Shown here in pieces: positions 24,839 to 37,600 of a stretch of DNA of 64,000 nucleotides. The notes beneath the pieces were generated by a model, which was given only the letters and a program-made list of their open reading frames with translations, was not told the DNA's origin and did not search any database. Origin of the DNA: Atopsyche davidsoni (Eukaryota; Arthropoda; Insecta; Trichoptera; Hydrobiosidae); NCBI GenBank assembly GCA_022113835.1, contig JAILWY010000005.1, positions 9,008,501 through 9,072,500 of the forward strand. Direction: 5' to 3'. Every line of letters starts with the position of its first letter. The stretch's first letter is position 1. The position numbers were made by a program, and so were the translations under genes.

Positions 24839-25967
24839 ATGCAGGCAGTCCGACGCACCCTGTCCAACACTCTAACCAAGCAAGGTAATAACGCGTCCCC
24901 TTTTATTTTATCTACTAGTATCAATTTATTTAATATCCCAACATTATATGATGCAAAATAAAATTTTACTCGTGATGTAAGTGATGTATTTTTTTAAAAC
25001 AATTCTTACATATATCACTATGACGCTGCTTTAACTACTGACCCCATATTTTAATATCTTACATTAATTAGTCTATCACAGACGGATACTTCCACTTCGA
25101 GAATCTTAGTGCAGTTACATAACAAAACTAACCTCTAATTTGCCAGCCGTCAAAATAATCCTATAGTAAAAAAGAACAATTTTTCTATTACAAAATATTA
25201 AGACTTTTTGGTTTAAAACACCCAGAGAGAAGGGAACGCTCTTCTTATAGCTTTATGTTGTGATGTGCGTTTATGTTTTGTCCAGATCGATTTTTGATGC
25301 TCAGTATTTACCATTCAATATAACACAGCGTACCTTACTTGCCTAATATAACTGCACAATTGAGGCTTGGAGTCCAAGCTCATGGGATTCACTTGTCTCA
25401 TAATTGCTTTGACTTGTCAGCAAAATATTCATGGCAGCTGATGTAGTAAAAAACATCAGAAACAATGTAAATTATTTTCAAAATTTATAAGACTTTGTTT
25501 ATATTTGTCGCTTTGCTGGTTATGGCACCGGTTCTTAAGTAAATATAAATCTAATGAATAGCAAAATATTTAAATCATGTTAATTAATTTTTTCCTGATA
25601 TCAATCCAGTGAGGAGCTATCATGGAAAGTCGGATTATGTCCACCCGAACATGAATGAGCTGCCTGTGCCCTGCGGAGATTGGCACGAGTTCACCAAGAT
25701 TAGGAATACACGCCATAACACCATGCTGGCTGCTGGCATCGCTTTCTTCACAGTTACCCTCATCACGGTAAGTCGACATGCTGTAACATAATTATCATTG
25801 ACCCCAAAGCTACTTGATTCAATGAGCTAAAAGCTGTGAGCCGTGAATCCCTTGTTCATATTATGCCACACACGTATTACTAAACTAATGGAATTTATTA
25901 TTTATTTCAGGCCAAAGCTTCCGGCTTGATCTTCCTGAATTTTTCTCCTCCCGACTCTATTGAATAA
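24839..25967 (+). CDS. Cytochrome c oxidase subunit 7B-like small mitochondrial protein (3 exons)
   Basis: Exons 24839-24884, 25610-25767 and 25911-25967 join in phase to give 86 aa (human COX7B has 80). The N-terminus MQAVRRTLSNTLTKQG is basic and free of acidic residues, as in mitochondrial presequences. The mature part has one membrane segment, NTMLAAGIAFFTVTLITAKA, followed by SGLIFLNFSPP. This lines up with human COX7B (NAVLASGATFCIVTW then GIEWNLSP), with the same spacing between the helix and the Asn-x-SP turn. It would be a nuclear-encoded accessory subunit of complex IV in the inner mitochondrial membrane. The match is short, so the exact subunit name is less certain than its type. 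An AATAAA at 26080-26085 is a likely poly(A) signal. Confidence 0.72.
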
Positions 25968-26759
25968 ACTTATTTCCTCAAAGTAATTGTGTGTAGTGAA
26001 AGACTACGTTATGCTTGTAAAATTTTAGTATTTTATTTAGATCATACCAATCATCAGTGTGATCACTATAATAATAGTAAATAAATAGTTTAATATTTCA
26101 TATTCTTTTATTTAAACAATATTATATTCTTATTTATTTACAGTTACTAAAATAAAGAAGCTTTATAAAACAAAATAATGTTTGTATTAATTATTAATAA
26201 TAATTGAACCAAAAATTCAATAAAATGATACATATTTTTATATAAAAAGAATTTTCACTAATTATAATAATAAATCAGGCGTTTGTAAATATCTTTCATA
26301 ATAATATAAAAACTTAAATATCAAATTGAATAAATATTTGGAATCTTCTGATATCTATTGATGAATATTTATTTTAGTAATTAATACGTACTTAGTACAT
26401 ATTTGTATATTGCTATAGTTGAACATTTTACCATAATTACCTTAGTAATTTCAAGTATATTATTTGTACAAACTTAAAGAGTGTTTTCTACAGGAACGCC
26501 TACAAACAAATAACTAAATTTACAAGTCTATTCTGAAGGCATTTTCTCGTTACCAAATGCTCATAACACTTTATTTTATATTAATGTTCATGATGAAAAT
26601 AAGACTTTAGTAATGATTAAAACATAGTATCTAATTAAAGCCTTATAACAGCTACTTGTTGTGATAATCGTTGACAAGCATAACTACAACTTTTTGTCCA
26701 TTCCGACATAGTAATGAATGCAATGGAATGTGACATATTGTGACTCAACCGAGTCCTCT
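25968..26759. other. Tail-to-tail gap with 3' UTRs of COX7B-like and EXOC1
   Basis: About 0.8 kb of AT-rich sequence between two convergent stop codons. Probable poly(A) signals are AATAAA at 26080-26085 on the plus strand and TTTATT at 26570-26575 (AATAAA on the minus strand). Nothing else seen. Confidence 0.6.
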
Positions 26760-29700
26760 TCAGTGGGATCTGGCAATTTCTGAGAAATATTCCAATATAT
26801 CCTTTATTGTGAAATCTAATGCTATCATGGAGCCAGGGTAGCACTGCTGGATGTGTTCTTCCAGATACTTGTATTGAGTGATGAATTCCTCTTGCATTGC
26901 ACGCCAGACAACCTGCAATGCCACAAATCATCAACCATGGCTTCTGGTTTCATCATTCAACAAAAAGAAATGTGAATTAAACTGACAAGTATTAATATTT
27001 ACCTGAAGTAAATTTTCTTCCTCACACAAGTGTTTCTCAACCTTTTTATAGAGACTGTCCAAACCTTTCTTTACTTCTTTGTGTGGATAGAGAGAGATGA
27101 CTTTTCTCAGTTCTTGTTTACTGAATGCCATTTGATAAGAAATTTCAGATTTATTAACTCCTTGACTGACACGACTCTCCACTCCTTCAAAGAATTGCTA
27201 AAGCGAAATATAAATTAATAAAAGTTATTATACTTATTGCACAATAAAATGCTAAGATGTTAACTAACATTTAATTTCTCGAGGGGTCTCCCAAAGTACA
27301 GAGTTACATAAGCTTTCAGAGCTTCATTGTACTTAGTTTTCGTATCTTTTCTTAATCCGTCCAAGGAAGGTATCTTAAGTTGGCACAGTAATGCATACAA
27401 ATGGTGGAAATTTTCTGAAAATAAAACATTGGGTATTTTATTTTATTATAACAGCTGTAACAAGAATAAGAAGCAACGATGATAAGCTCACCCATTTTGA
27501 TGACTTGATGAGGGGTGCGAGGATGCTCCTGTCTCTGTATGGACTGTAGCATGGCGTTCACGAGTTGCACATACCACTTGTCCAGGTCTGCTCTTCTACT
27601 TGACTTACTAAAAATACCTTCGGCTGTTTTGCAAAATTCCTATAGTAAAAGAAATCTCATTATTTACATGAGATAATTATTCATTTAAAAAACAAGAATA
27701 AAAAATATTGAATTTATTCTTCTAAGCTTATGTGTTAACATTTCAATTGATGAAAATGGATACCAATATTATCTTGTAAATTAATGTATTACCTCAAAAC
27801 TTTCCACAAAAGGCAAGATCCCGCACTTTGGTTTTCGGGAGGCGGCTTTGCAGGGCTCGGTGAGAGCTGTGAGACGGCGGCGCAGAGCTGCATCGCATGC
27901 GCGCTTGGCTGCCACCAGGCAGGAGCCCAGCGACACGGAAAGTAAACTTCCAGCATCCCGTGCTGCTAGAACGTGCGATCCCACCACCACTAGTGTCTGC
28001 ATACAGCCACTGCAGCACAAATCAATATATTACAAGGTAAAATGGCTCGATTGATGTAGCTAATGGAGTTGGAATAGTCTGAATCCACATTCCAGATTTG
28101 CTAGGTTACTTACTAAGCATCCACTCTCTCATAATGGGCTATGAAAGCAGCTAATTCATTTTCTAAGCAAGGAAACAGCTCAGCCATCATTCTCCGAACG
28201 TCTTCACTGAATAGTCGATCTTGGCGAGATCTTCCTATCTCTTGACCTTGGCCTTGCATGTCTCCAGAGCCTGGAGAGAGGTCCTTACTGCTCAAATCGT
28301 CACTTGAAGGCGAAATCACTAAACTAGCAGAAGTATCTGCATTAAACGATCCATCTAAAGATTGTTGTCCGCTCTGAAATATATTTTTAAATGTCAGAAA
28401 GTAAACTACAACATTTTTCTTGCGTAAACTGCATGACTCTAGATAGTGTTTTTCAGCTGTCTCGTTAATAGACGGTGTCAAGAATAAAATTATTTTACCT
28501 TAGGCCCTTCCAGTTGAAAAAATGAAACACAAAATTGTTGTTCACTAAGGCATACTGGTTCCAATTGTGATAGTACCTAAAAATATAAGCATGTACTATA
28601 TTATTGATTGTGTGGAAAATTAAAATGTTTCTGTACAATTTAACAACAACTTACTGTTTCCAGGATGGCATCAAATGAATGCGATGAAGTGGAGTGACTG
28701 GAAGCATCATCCCTCAAGTCTGCTGCTTTGCCTTTCTTTTCCTTAGGATTTCCAGTAGACGAACTTCCACCAATCAGTTGACGAGCATGTTCGAAAAATT
28801 GCTTGATATCTCTATCATAGAGTTTACTCAAAGATGAAGTGTAAACCTTAGAAACAAAATCAAATACAGGTTACACTTCATTCTGCTTTTCAATTGATTA
28901 ATAGGATGGAGTCATTGTTTAGACAGATTTAAGTATATATTCAAGGTTTGGTTATCATAAAAGTCACTGATTAGTCAGGTTCGTCTTGATTTTACGACTA
29001 CAGCAGAGATCGATGCAGTGAGAGGCAGCGGTGATTAGGTGTATGTCATCTTCAGGGTATATATAAAGGATTCATTAATACAATCCTAATCTTCACTTGT
29101 AGATATACTCATTTGTTCTGCACTTTTACAAGAGTGGATTAATAAGAAAAGTGGCAGTGCTTAGAAGAGTTAGAAAACCATGAATAAATCTATCCGAAAT
29201 CATCACTGCCAATTTACATAAATCTCTGCCGCACCACCATACACACTTGACTTGACACTCGCTGACTTTTTTCAACACAAAAAAACTTGGGTCTTAAGAA
29301 TAAAAAAATGTATCCTGATAAAAGGAGATTATTTCAAATAAATGAATTATAGAATACTAACTCTGGTTAGAGCTGCATATGCTTTAGGATCCATCTGTTT
29401 CGTCCAGTGCATGAGGTTAGTGTACTGGGCCAGCTCATGATGGATGTGGGTGCGGGAGGGAAGAGTCAGCGTGTCAGCGGCCAGGGGCACGCAGCCAAGC
29501 CGAGCATCGTTCCCAAGGTGGATGAGCAGATTATTAAGATGGTGTGTCAGAGCATGTGTAAACTTTTCTTTATATTTATTTACTTTCTTCAATTGTTCTT
29601 CAGAAACTGCCAGTCTGAAAAAAAAGCAAACAACCATAATCCAATTTTCACAAAACACTCCCAAACGGTTCAAAGTAATTTTTTAAGACCATCTGTTTTC

Positions 29701-31425
29701 CTTAGAACAGTTAAATGACAGGCCAATTTTTAGTGTAAATGTTTTGTAAAAAGAAAAAATTAAACCCGTAAAATATAAACAAATAACTGAGAAGATGTGA
29801 TGATATTTAAATATAAGAGCACATATATAAATATAATAACTGAATTACAATTCCCTTAAAATAATACCAAGTACTAGAGCAGCTCAAATGATATCTCTTG
29901 TGCATTTACCTTTGCATAAACGGAGGTTGGGGAGCAGTGATGGCGTTACGGAGGATATTAGCAGCTTCAAGAGCTGCTTCTCTTCCTTCTGCTGTTGTTA
30001 AAACTAAATCCATTGAAGCTCCCGTTACGTCTAACCATGTCTAAAGCACAATATGATGGAATTACAACTATGATAATCTGTTAGGCACATGGATAGAAAA
30101 AGATAACACTTACAATAATATTTTCCAATTGCTGCAGGAGTTTCTGACTATTTCTATTTGCTGTTTCAATCATATTATTTTTTTCTTCCATTTTATCCAT
30201 TGTGTCCCGTATGTGACACAACATTTCATCATACCTAAAGAATGCGAGGGTGGTTGTTGAAAATAGAAACAATCATATTTTCTGATGGAGTGAAAATGAT
30301 GGATATTTATGTGTCTAACCTGTCAAGCCTAGATTCAACCATTTCAGCATAAGATATAGCTTCTTCAAGTTTGTTCATGAGAGATTCGACTTGAGCTTCT
30401 GATGCCAACATAGTTTCAATATTTTCCTACAGAAAAATAAAATAATCAATTGAATATACTTAATTGATTTGAATAACACAAAAATTAACTACTGTCAGCA
30501 AACAACCTTACCCCATCTAAAATTGATAACTTGTCACCCAACTGTGACATAAATTGTTCAGCATTTGATATTGCATTGTCACAGTTTCCTATGACAGCCA
30601 TGAGATCAGTAGTATCATCCAAGTCTCCACTGATGGCCTGGTACTCATATCCCGATTCACTCTCTGGAACTTGAGCTAGCCGACCAAAAAACACAATTTA
30701 AGAGTACAAATAAAACTGCTTTTCTGAAATACCTCATAATTATGTGCAGTCTTACTTGGCAATATTGAGAAGCCAATATGAAATTGACTTTTATTCTGCC
30801 TATCATCTTTTCAAATTGTGATTAAGACTTTAACTTATAAAAGTATTCAAGTTACCTGGTATAAAAAGAGGACTGTCTGGACTCTGTAGAGTTTGTGACC
30901 CGAGCCATTTTTCGGAGAAATGAGTGAACTCAACCTTAGCTTTATTGTGAACTACCATCTGATGAAAAGCAACTATAAAATTTTGTCTGTCATGTTCATT
31001 GAGTGCGACCCATCTATACAGCTTTTCGGCATTTATATCCAATGTTAAAACCTGAAAATGTAATGTTTCAATGGTAAATATTCTCCAATTACAATTTTTT
31101 TTATTAGTAAATCAAATTTTTTATAATACTCAATAAAGATAATATTATGATTATGTCAATGATTATTACTAACGTTTGGATCAGTACCACCATCAATGCT
31201 TCTAATTTCATTTAAAAGCCATATACGTTTCTTTTTAAATGAGTTTTTATCAATTCTCTTTACTTGACATATTGAAACTGCTGATGGCAGGTCAGTGTTA
31301 TTTATGATACAAATATAGCATGTTTTTTTCTTTTTCATAAGTTTTGAAACTTCACACACAACCAACAAGCGCTCCCCATTTTCTTCAAATACTTCCTTTT
31401 GAAGGCTGTGGCGAATTGCAGCCAT
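26760..31425 (-). CDS. Exoc1: Exocyst complex component 1 / Sec3 (15 exons)
   Basis: Subunit of the exocyst, which tethers secretory vesicles to the plasma membrane. Exons in transcript order: 31425-31174, 31051-30856, 30675-30512, 30426-30320, 30234-30114, 30040-29910, 29614-29362, 28846-28655, 28576-28499, 28373-28114, 28009-27793, 27639-27492, 27414-27269, 27197-27003 and 26912-26760. All join in phase to 870 aa (human EXOC1 has 894). Recognisable parts: N-terminal Sec3 PIP2-binding/PH-like region from MAAIRHSLQ to about residue 150; coiled coils at about 165-260 ([19 protein letters not shown] onward); then the helical Sec3 C-terminal domain with [72 protein letters not shown] and [10 protein letters not shown]. 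The end, [15 protein letters not shown], matches the human C-terminus. Exon 11 (27793-28009) is notably GC-rich. Confidence 0.96.
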
Positions 31426-32150
31426 AACGCAGTGCTATTTTTTACTATTGCTAAAATTAAATCAATTAATAGATTAATTTAAGTTGAATATTTATGTAAT
31501 GCTTTAGCTTAAATGAAGGAAATAAAATTTTAAGTACATGGAATCCTGTTTTTTTTTCAATTTTTAACGCAAGCCATTTTCAAAACTAGATTTATATTTT
31601 TTGTAATTAACATTTAACTTATTTATTACACCATCAATAAAAAAAAAACAAAAACTATCTTGGCCAAAATCAAACAGTCAAACGTCAAAGGGGGAGTGAC
31701 ATTTTTTATGACTCAAAGATTTATGGCTGTGTGGTGTATTAATTTTGATAAATTGTAAAAGTCTGGACACTATAGGAAGATTTTTTTTAATTTGAATGAA
31801 AAGGTTATATATTTATATAATTATTATTTTTATAAATTTATTTATTATTTATAAAAAGAATTTTAAAAAAATTGTATGAATTGGAATCCAAAGTCAATTT
31901 TTTTCTAATATTATATCGAGATGTTTTTTTAATAAAAATATCAAAATGAAATTCTACCAAGTACTTTCTGTAAAAATATATATCTTTTTTGATTCTACCC
32001 ACAGAAATTCTACAAGTGACATAGACGAGGCTTAATGTACGCTGTTTTCGTTTTTCATTCTCTATTCCCGATTCAGAGATAATTCACAGAGAAAATAATT
32101 CATCAGTGACAGTTATTTAGGTTAGAAGATTTTCACGAATAAAAAATATA
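31426..32150. promoter_or_regulatory. Bidirectional promoter interval, EXOC1 / PFDN2
   Basis: 725 bp between the divergent start codons of EXOC1 (-) and prefoldin 2 (+). Very AT-rich, with no ORF. The head-to-head layout of two housekeeping genes suggests a shared promoter; no specific factor site could be placed. Confidence 0.5.
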
Positions 32151-32721
32151 ATGGCTTCAAAAGCGCAAAAATCCAGTTCGAAACCGAAGACCAATGAAGA
32201 GATATTTGCCGGTTTCCAAGCTCTTCGAAATGAGCAACGGAATTTAGTTAATAAACTATCTGAATTAGAAATGGACCTAAACGAGCACAAGTAAGTTTCG
32301 ACAATGGAGCACATGCTTCTATTTTATTTTACCAAAAGTTTAGTTTTTCTTATACGAATATTGACTATAAGAGTGTTGAAACTGACTTTATAAAAATTAA
32401 CTTAGGTATTTTTAATTTTTCAGAGTTGTGATAGAAACTCTCAAAATGGTAAATGAAGACCGAAAATGCTTTCGGATGATAGGAGGTGTTTTATGCGAGA
32501 GAACTGTGAAAGAGGTTATGCCTGTTTTGACTACGAATAGAGATCAGCTCACGAAAGTTATTGCTACCCTTACAGAACAACTTTCAAAGAAAGGGACTGA
32601 AATCAATGAATACAAAGAGACCCACAATATCCGTGTTCGAGGCCAGGATGAAATTCCTCAACAAGAACAGAAGGAAACAACAGCAGCCACCAAAAGCAAT
32701 GTCTTAGTTTCTAACAATTGA
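32151..32721 (+). CDS. Pfdn2: Prefoldin subunit 2 (2 exons)
   Basis: Beta-type subunit of the hexameric prefoldin co-chaperone, which passes unfolded actin and tubulin to the CCT chaperonin in the cytosol. Exons 32151-32290 and 32424-32721 join in phase to 145 aa (human PFDN2 has 154). The predicted long N- and C-terminal coiled-coil helices flank the conserved hairpin: the IFAGFQALRNEQRNLVNK helix, ELEMDLNEHK, the hairpin RKCFRMIGGVLCERTVKEV, and a C-terminal helix running into HNIRVRGQDE. The first 15 residues and the tail are Ser/Lys- and Gln/Glu-rich and poorly conserved. A likely poly(A) signal AATAAA is at 33203-33208. Confidence 0.96.
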
Positions 32722-34600
32722 TTGATTGTGAAAATTGCTGTTAGAATAACATAACTAATATTTTCGTTCTCCTCGTGATACATTGTGCTAATACTTAGTG
32801 GAATGTTTCACATAAACATCTCAAAACTATGATAGGTGTCATTTCAATACATAAATATTTAAAAAAAATAATTTTGAAGTGTCTATTTAAGACTATGTGT
32901 ATGGAGATAACATATTAATAATTGGATATTTATTATTTTTTATAAAAATTAAACCCACACATTTTACTCGAAGCTATCTTATTTGACTCATAGGCTTATG
33001 GATGCCTTCTACCTACACATTTAATTTTTTTTCAAGTATTTATCATAAACTAATTTCTCTCTATAATATTTTTTCGCAACATGTACACATAGATTGAATT
33101 AAAATTCTTTGCATTTACCGTAAATATCACAATGTAATTTATAATAACCGCATTTATTGTCAATTTGCTTTGCAGATTGGATAACATAGTATTGTATTTT
33201 TAAATAAAAATAAATACTAGGCTACAGGAAAAATATTGTCTGTTTTATTCATTGTCATCATAGGTTTGAAGTCTTGAAGAGGTGTACTACAGTTTAAGAA
33301 ATATTTATAAAAAACTCAGTAATCTTGTGAACTCCAGTGATAATTTTTATTTTCCAGCCATTCAGAATTTTTTACTACCTTCTTGATAGTAATGTTTGGT
33401 CATGTGTTGCATTCGGTTTATCTATCTGTTTTCCAGATATGACTTGATCTTAACCGGTGTCATGAAAAAGATGAAACAGCTCGTGGTTATATCTACCCTT
33501 TTATTTCCCACACGCTAATAGGACCATGGATGATTCAAGAGACTCGCTCGGGTATCTCATGTAAATTTTTAGCTGCCATTGATGAGAAAAGTGTAGGCAT
33601 CTATTGGTCTTGCCAATCCACAGGGCTCATGATCTTATGCTTCCCAATTATTTCCTTTTCAACTTCATTGTGAATAAGACATAGTAATGTAAAAGTACTC
33701 TGAATAAATTTTTATATATATCCATTTCTTTTTTTTAGGAGACTTAATTTCAATATGTGTAGTATTTGTATTTTGTTCGTCATCACCCTTGTATTGTATG
33801 TTGTACTGTCATACACTTCAAAAATAAAACAATAAAATTAAATATAGAAAATATATTTGTTATAAAAGTTATAAACATAATATTCTGAGGCTGTGCTCGG
33901 TGCATCGTAGATTACAGCACTGCATTAATTGCAGTAAGTGGAACAACATGTATTGTAGTGCATAATACAAACTCGACCTCTATTTGTAAAATAACTATGT
34001 ATATTTTTAAAAATACTTAAGTATTTTTCGTGGTAGAACGTTATTTTAAACATTAAAAATATAAATTCTCTTATTAACATTATCTTAAAATAAAGTCTGC
34101 CAAATTTCTTATATGACTAGGGATGGATGTAAACGATAAATTTTAAATGCTTTGCATTTTTACTGAAGCATAGGGAATTATTTTTTTTAAATATTCATTA
34201 GGAAACATTCACTTAAATCTATAAATTATAATTATGAAATTATCTAGTGTTATAAAAAAAACATCTTACAATTAGTTTTATGATGAATGTGAATGTTATA
34301 AAAATATTATGTTTTGATCGGTTTTGTTTCAGTCTTACAATTTTTGAATATCTCAAAATTATAATAATCCACAATCCTACATAACTACTACAACTAATGT
34401 ATATATATTGTCATTTGCTATCCAATCGGTGGATAAAAGTTGTTGATTCCATTTTATATTGATTGAGTTAAAACTCTTTAACCCAAAGGACATGGCATCC
34501 TCAAAAGTTCTCAGAAAAAAATAGACAAATTTCAATGAGTAGTTAGTAAACGATAATACTTAGTGCCTTGTGAATACGTGATAAGAAAATAATATGAAAC
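32722..34600. other. Tail-to-tail gap between PFDN2 and MOCS1
   Basis: 1.9 kb, AT-rich, holding the PFDN2 3' UTR and the MOCS1 3' UTR. A GC-richer stretch at about 33400-33660 could be a decayed repeat; no protein match was recognised in any frame. Confidence 0.5.
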
Positions 34601-37600
34601 CTACACATAGGTTGGATAGAACGCCTCTGTAGTTAAAATCGGTTCTGTATTATATTTCACGTAATGCGATTTCCCTCCATCTTTTTCTACTAGACTGATA
34701 CGCTCGATAGATATGTTATGCGAAACTGATTTACACATGTCATAAATAGCTAACGCTGCGACTGTTACTGCCGTTAAAGCTTCCATTTCAACACCAGTTT
34801 GACCGACACAGTGGGTTTCTGCCGAAATGAGGATTTCAGTTTCCGTCAAGCCTAGGAATACATTGACACTTGAAAGTGGTATATTATGACAGAGCGGGAC
34901 TATTTCAGAAGTTCGTTTAGCTCCCATGATGCCAGCAATTTGCGCTACTGTCAGCACGTCTCCTTTCTTCATACTATTTTCATTTATGAGCTTAATAATT
35001 CGAGCGCCTACTCTTACAACTCCTTTTGCTCTTGCAAACCTTTTTGTTACTTTCTTTTCTCCTACATCAACCATGTTTGCCTTGCCCGCTTCGTTCACAT
35101 GGCTTAACTTGTCTTCATCTTTAGATGAGAAATTTCTTATGTTGTTAATACTGTAATTATTAAGAGACTTCAATATTGCACTATTGTAGTTTATTCCGAG
35201 GTTGGGAGATTTGATTTGGTATTTGTTAGTTGATAAAGAAGATTTAATAGCTGACGATTTATCTGAAAATATAAAAAAAAATAAGATGAGCACATTGAGT
35301 ATAAATAATTTGAGTTTTCGTAAATACTATTAATTTTAAGCTCTCGGTCTCAGTCGAGAGCATGATCAAAGGCATTAGAATTGATCAATACCACTTCTTT
35401 GAAGTCATGAGCTGCAGGATCTTATCTCAGATGTTAATTTAATAACTTTTTAAAAAAATAGTTTTTAAGAACTAAGCATGATAGCGATATAGTGATGGCA
35501 CATGGATCACAAGAAATAGCTCTATTGTACGTTTCTATCGAGTCAATCTCGACGTTAGTAGAATACTTATAGAATGCATAAAGCGCCTTTATTAAAACTT
35601 GGATTTATCAAAGACAGTTGCCTCATTTCTTAAAAAATTTCAAAAGCTGTACTTGCAGCTATATATGAGATCTGGCTGTGTAGATCAGAAAAGTGGATGC
35701 AAGTGTGAGCATTATGTTTCTATACAATGAACCTTTGAGAACATCCCTGAACTCCACTCAGCTGTGATTTTTATGATAGGCCTGACTTCAAAAACTTTCA
35801 CAACAGCTGATTTCTTTAAAATTTTGTTACATGTCTTCGCAACACGAAGCACAGTCCTTGTCCTGTGAGAGATCAAATTTTGTGATCCTGATTTGAAAAA
35901 TCAAATTACTGAGCTTAGGCGACGTAACACAGTCAAAAAATTACGTTTATTACCATTGTGTCCTGCAAATAAAACATGAGAATTTCCACCCCTGGTTCAT
36001 AATTTTTGCTAACAATTAAGTAGTATTTTTTTAAATAAATAAATCTACCACATAGTCATCAATTATGAAAAATACTGGTTATTCTTAATTTATTTTCTCT
36101 TCCCGATAAGTATTTTAAATAAACGAAAGAAACTTATAAAATAGGTGAAAATATGAATGAGAATGTATAATGGAGCTGAAAAAATTAATGGCAAAATTTT
36201 TTATCATTGTACGTACATTAAGGTGAGCTATCCACCTATAAGTATCATCGGTCTATTCTCCATTTGCGATAGATTCTGCATGCCTAAAAATACATATTCA
36301 GGGATCTTACACCAATGTTTAGAAGCCAATTCTGAGATTAAGCAACATAAGCAAGAATAATGTAGGAATTGCAATATCAGGATCCTGACCAATAGACCTA
36401 TTGCATAGTTGCGGGATTCATTGTACTGATATCTCGCTTACGTTGAGGTGGATACCTCAAAACTATGATGCTTCCAGAAGTATATCTAAATCTAGGTAAA
36501 AGCAATATATTGAGAAATTAATATTTTAATTTAACACATTGAATGTGGCTATACATGATTTTAAAATCTAGGAATGCACAGAATATTTGTTCATATGTAA
36601 AATCTAAAATAAAATATCAGTGTGTAGTGGTATGAATCTTTACTAAACTGGTGCACAATATGAAATAAAAATGATTACTGAAATGCAGGTTTGTGGTATA
36701 ATATTGTATATTATTATTAATTAAATTTGAATAAACTTATATACTTCTGACTTCATATAAATTACTTTTGGTCAAGGTGTAAGGTAGGTTTTTTTTAGAA
36801 CTGTAATTCATCTGTATTATATCCTCTACTCACTATTTTTGTAAATGGCTGTTATTGTAGAATGGAAATAAAATGTTCCAACTGACTCTAAAATATAATA
36901 AATACCATTGTCCATTGCTCTGCATTTAAAGTTTGCCTTTTGGACTTCCAACAATATCTATGGAGCATCTTTTTGAGGATCTGAGTTTATTGAGAAGGCT
37001 GAAGGCCTCATTCCTTGGGAGAGAATCAAAGGCGACACTTGCGAGCTCTTATTAGATTTGGTTGCATAGAGTAATGGAAGTAATGTGAGCATGTATAATT
37101 GTATAAAAGAATCCTTCAACCCTGCCACTCGTCTTAAAGCATTAGTCTCTGAATGAGTTACTGCTTTGAGACAAGTGGAGTCGGTAAAATTGGCCTGACT
37201 TTGGTCAGAGATTTCTATGACAGTTACTTTAAATAATAGATCCCTGAATTGCAATCCCTAAAAAAATCTCTCAATTAAAAAAAATATGTCAAGTTAATAT
37301 ATCATCAAAATCAGTTTTAATTGAGAGAAAAGTCAGTACGCAAAGAAACTATTCATTAATAGAAAAAGCATATAGTGTAATTAAGAATATAAATTAACCC
37401 TACAAAAAAAGGCGATGGAGAATCAAGCAAGGGCTCAACCAAGAAAGAGATAATAAATGATAACTGTTGTCAAGATTAGTTGAAACATAGCTGTTAACCA
37501 AGTTCCACTTGTGACCAGCTAGATTATGATATTTGATGTAAAATACACAATATTGATAACACTATATAAAAATATAATTACATACCGGCGTGCTGCTTTT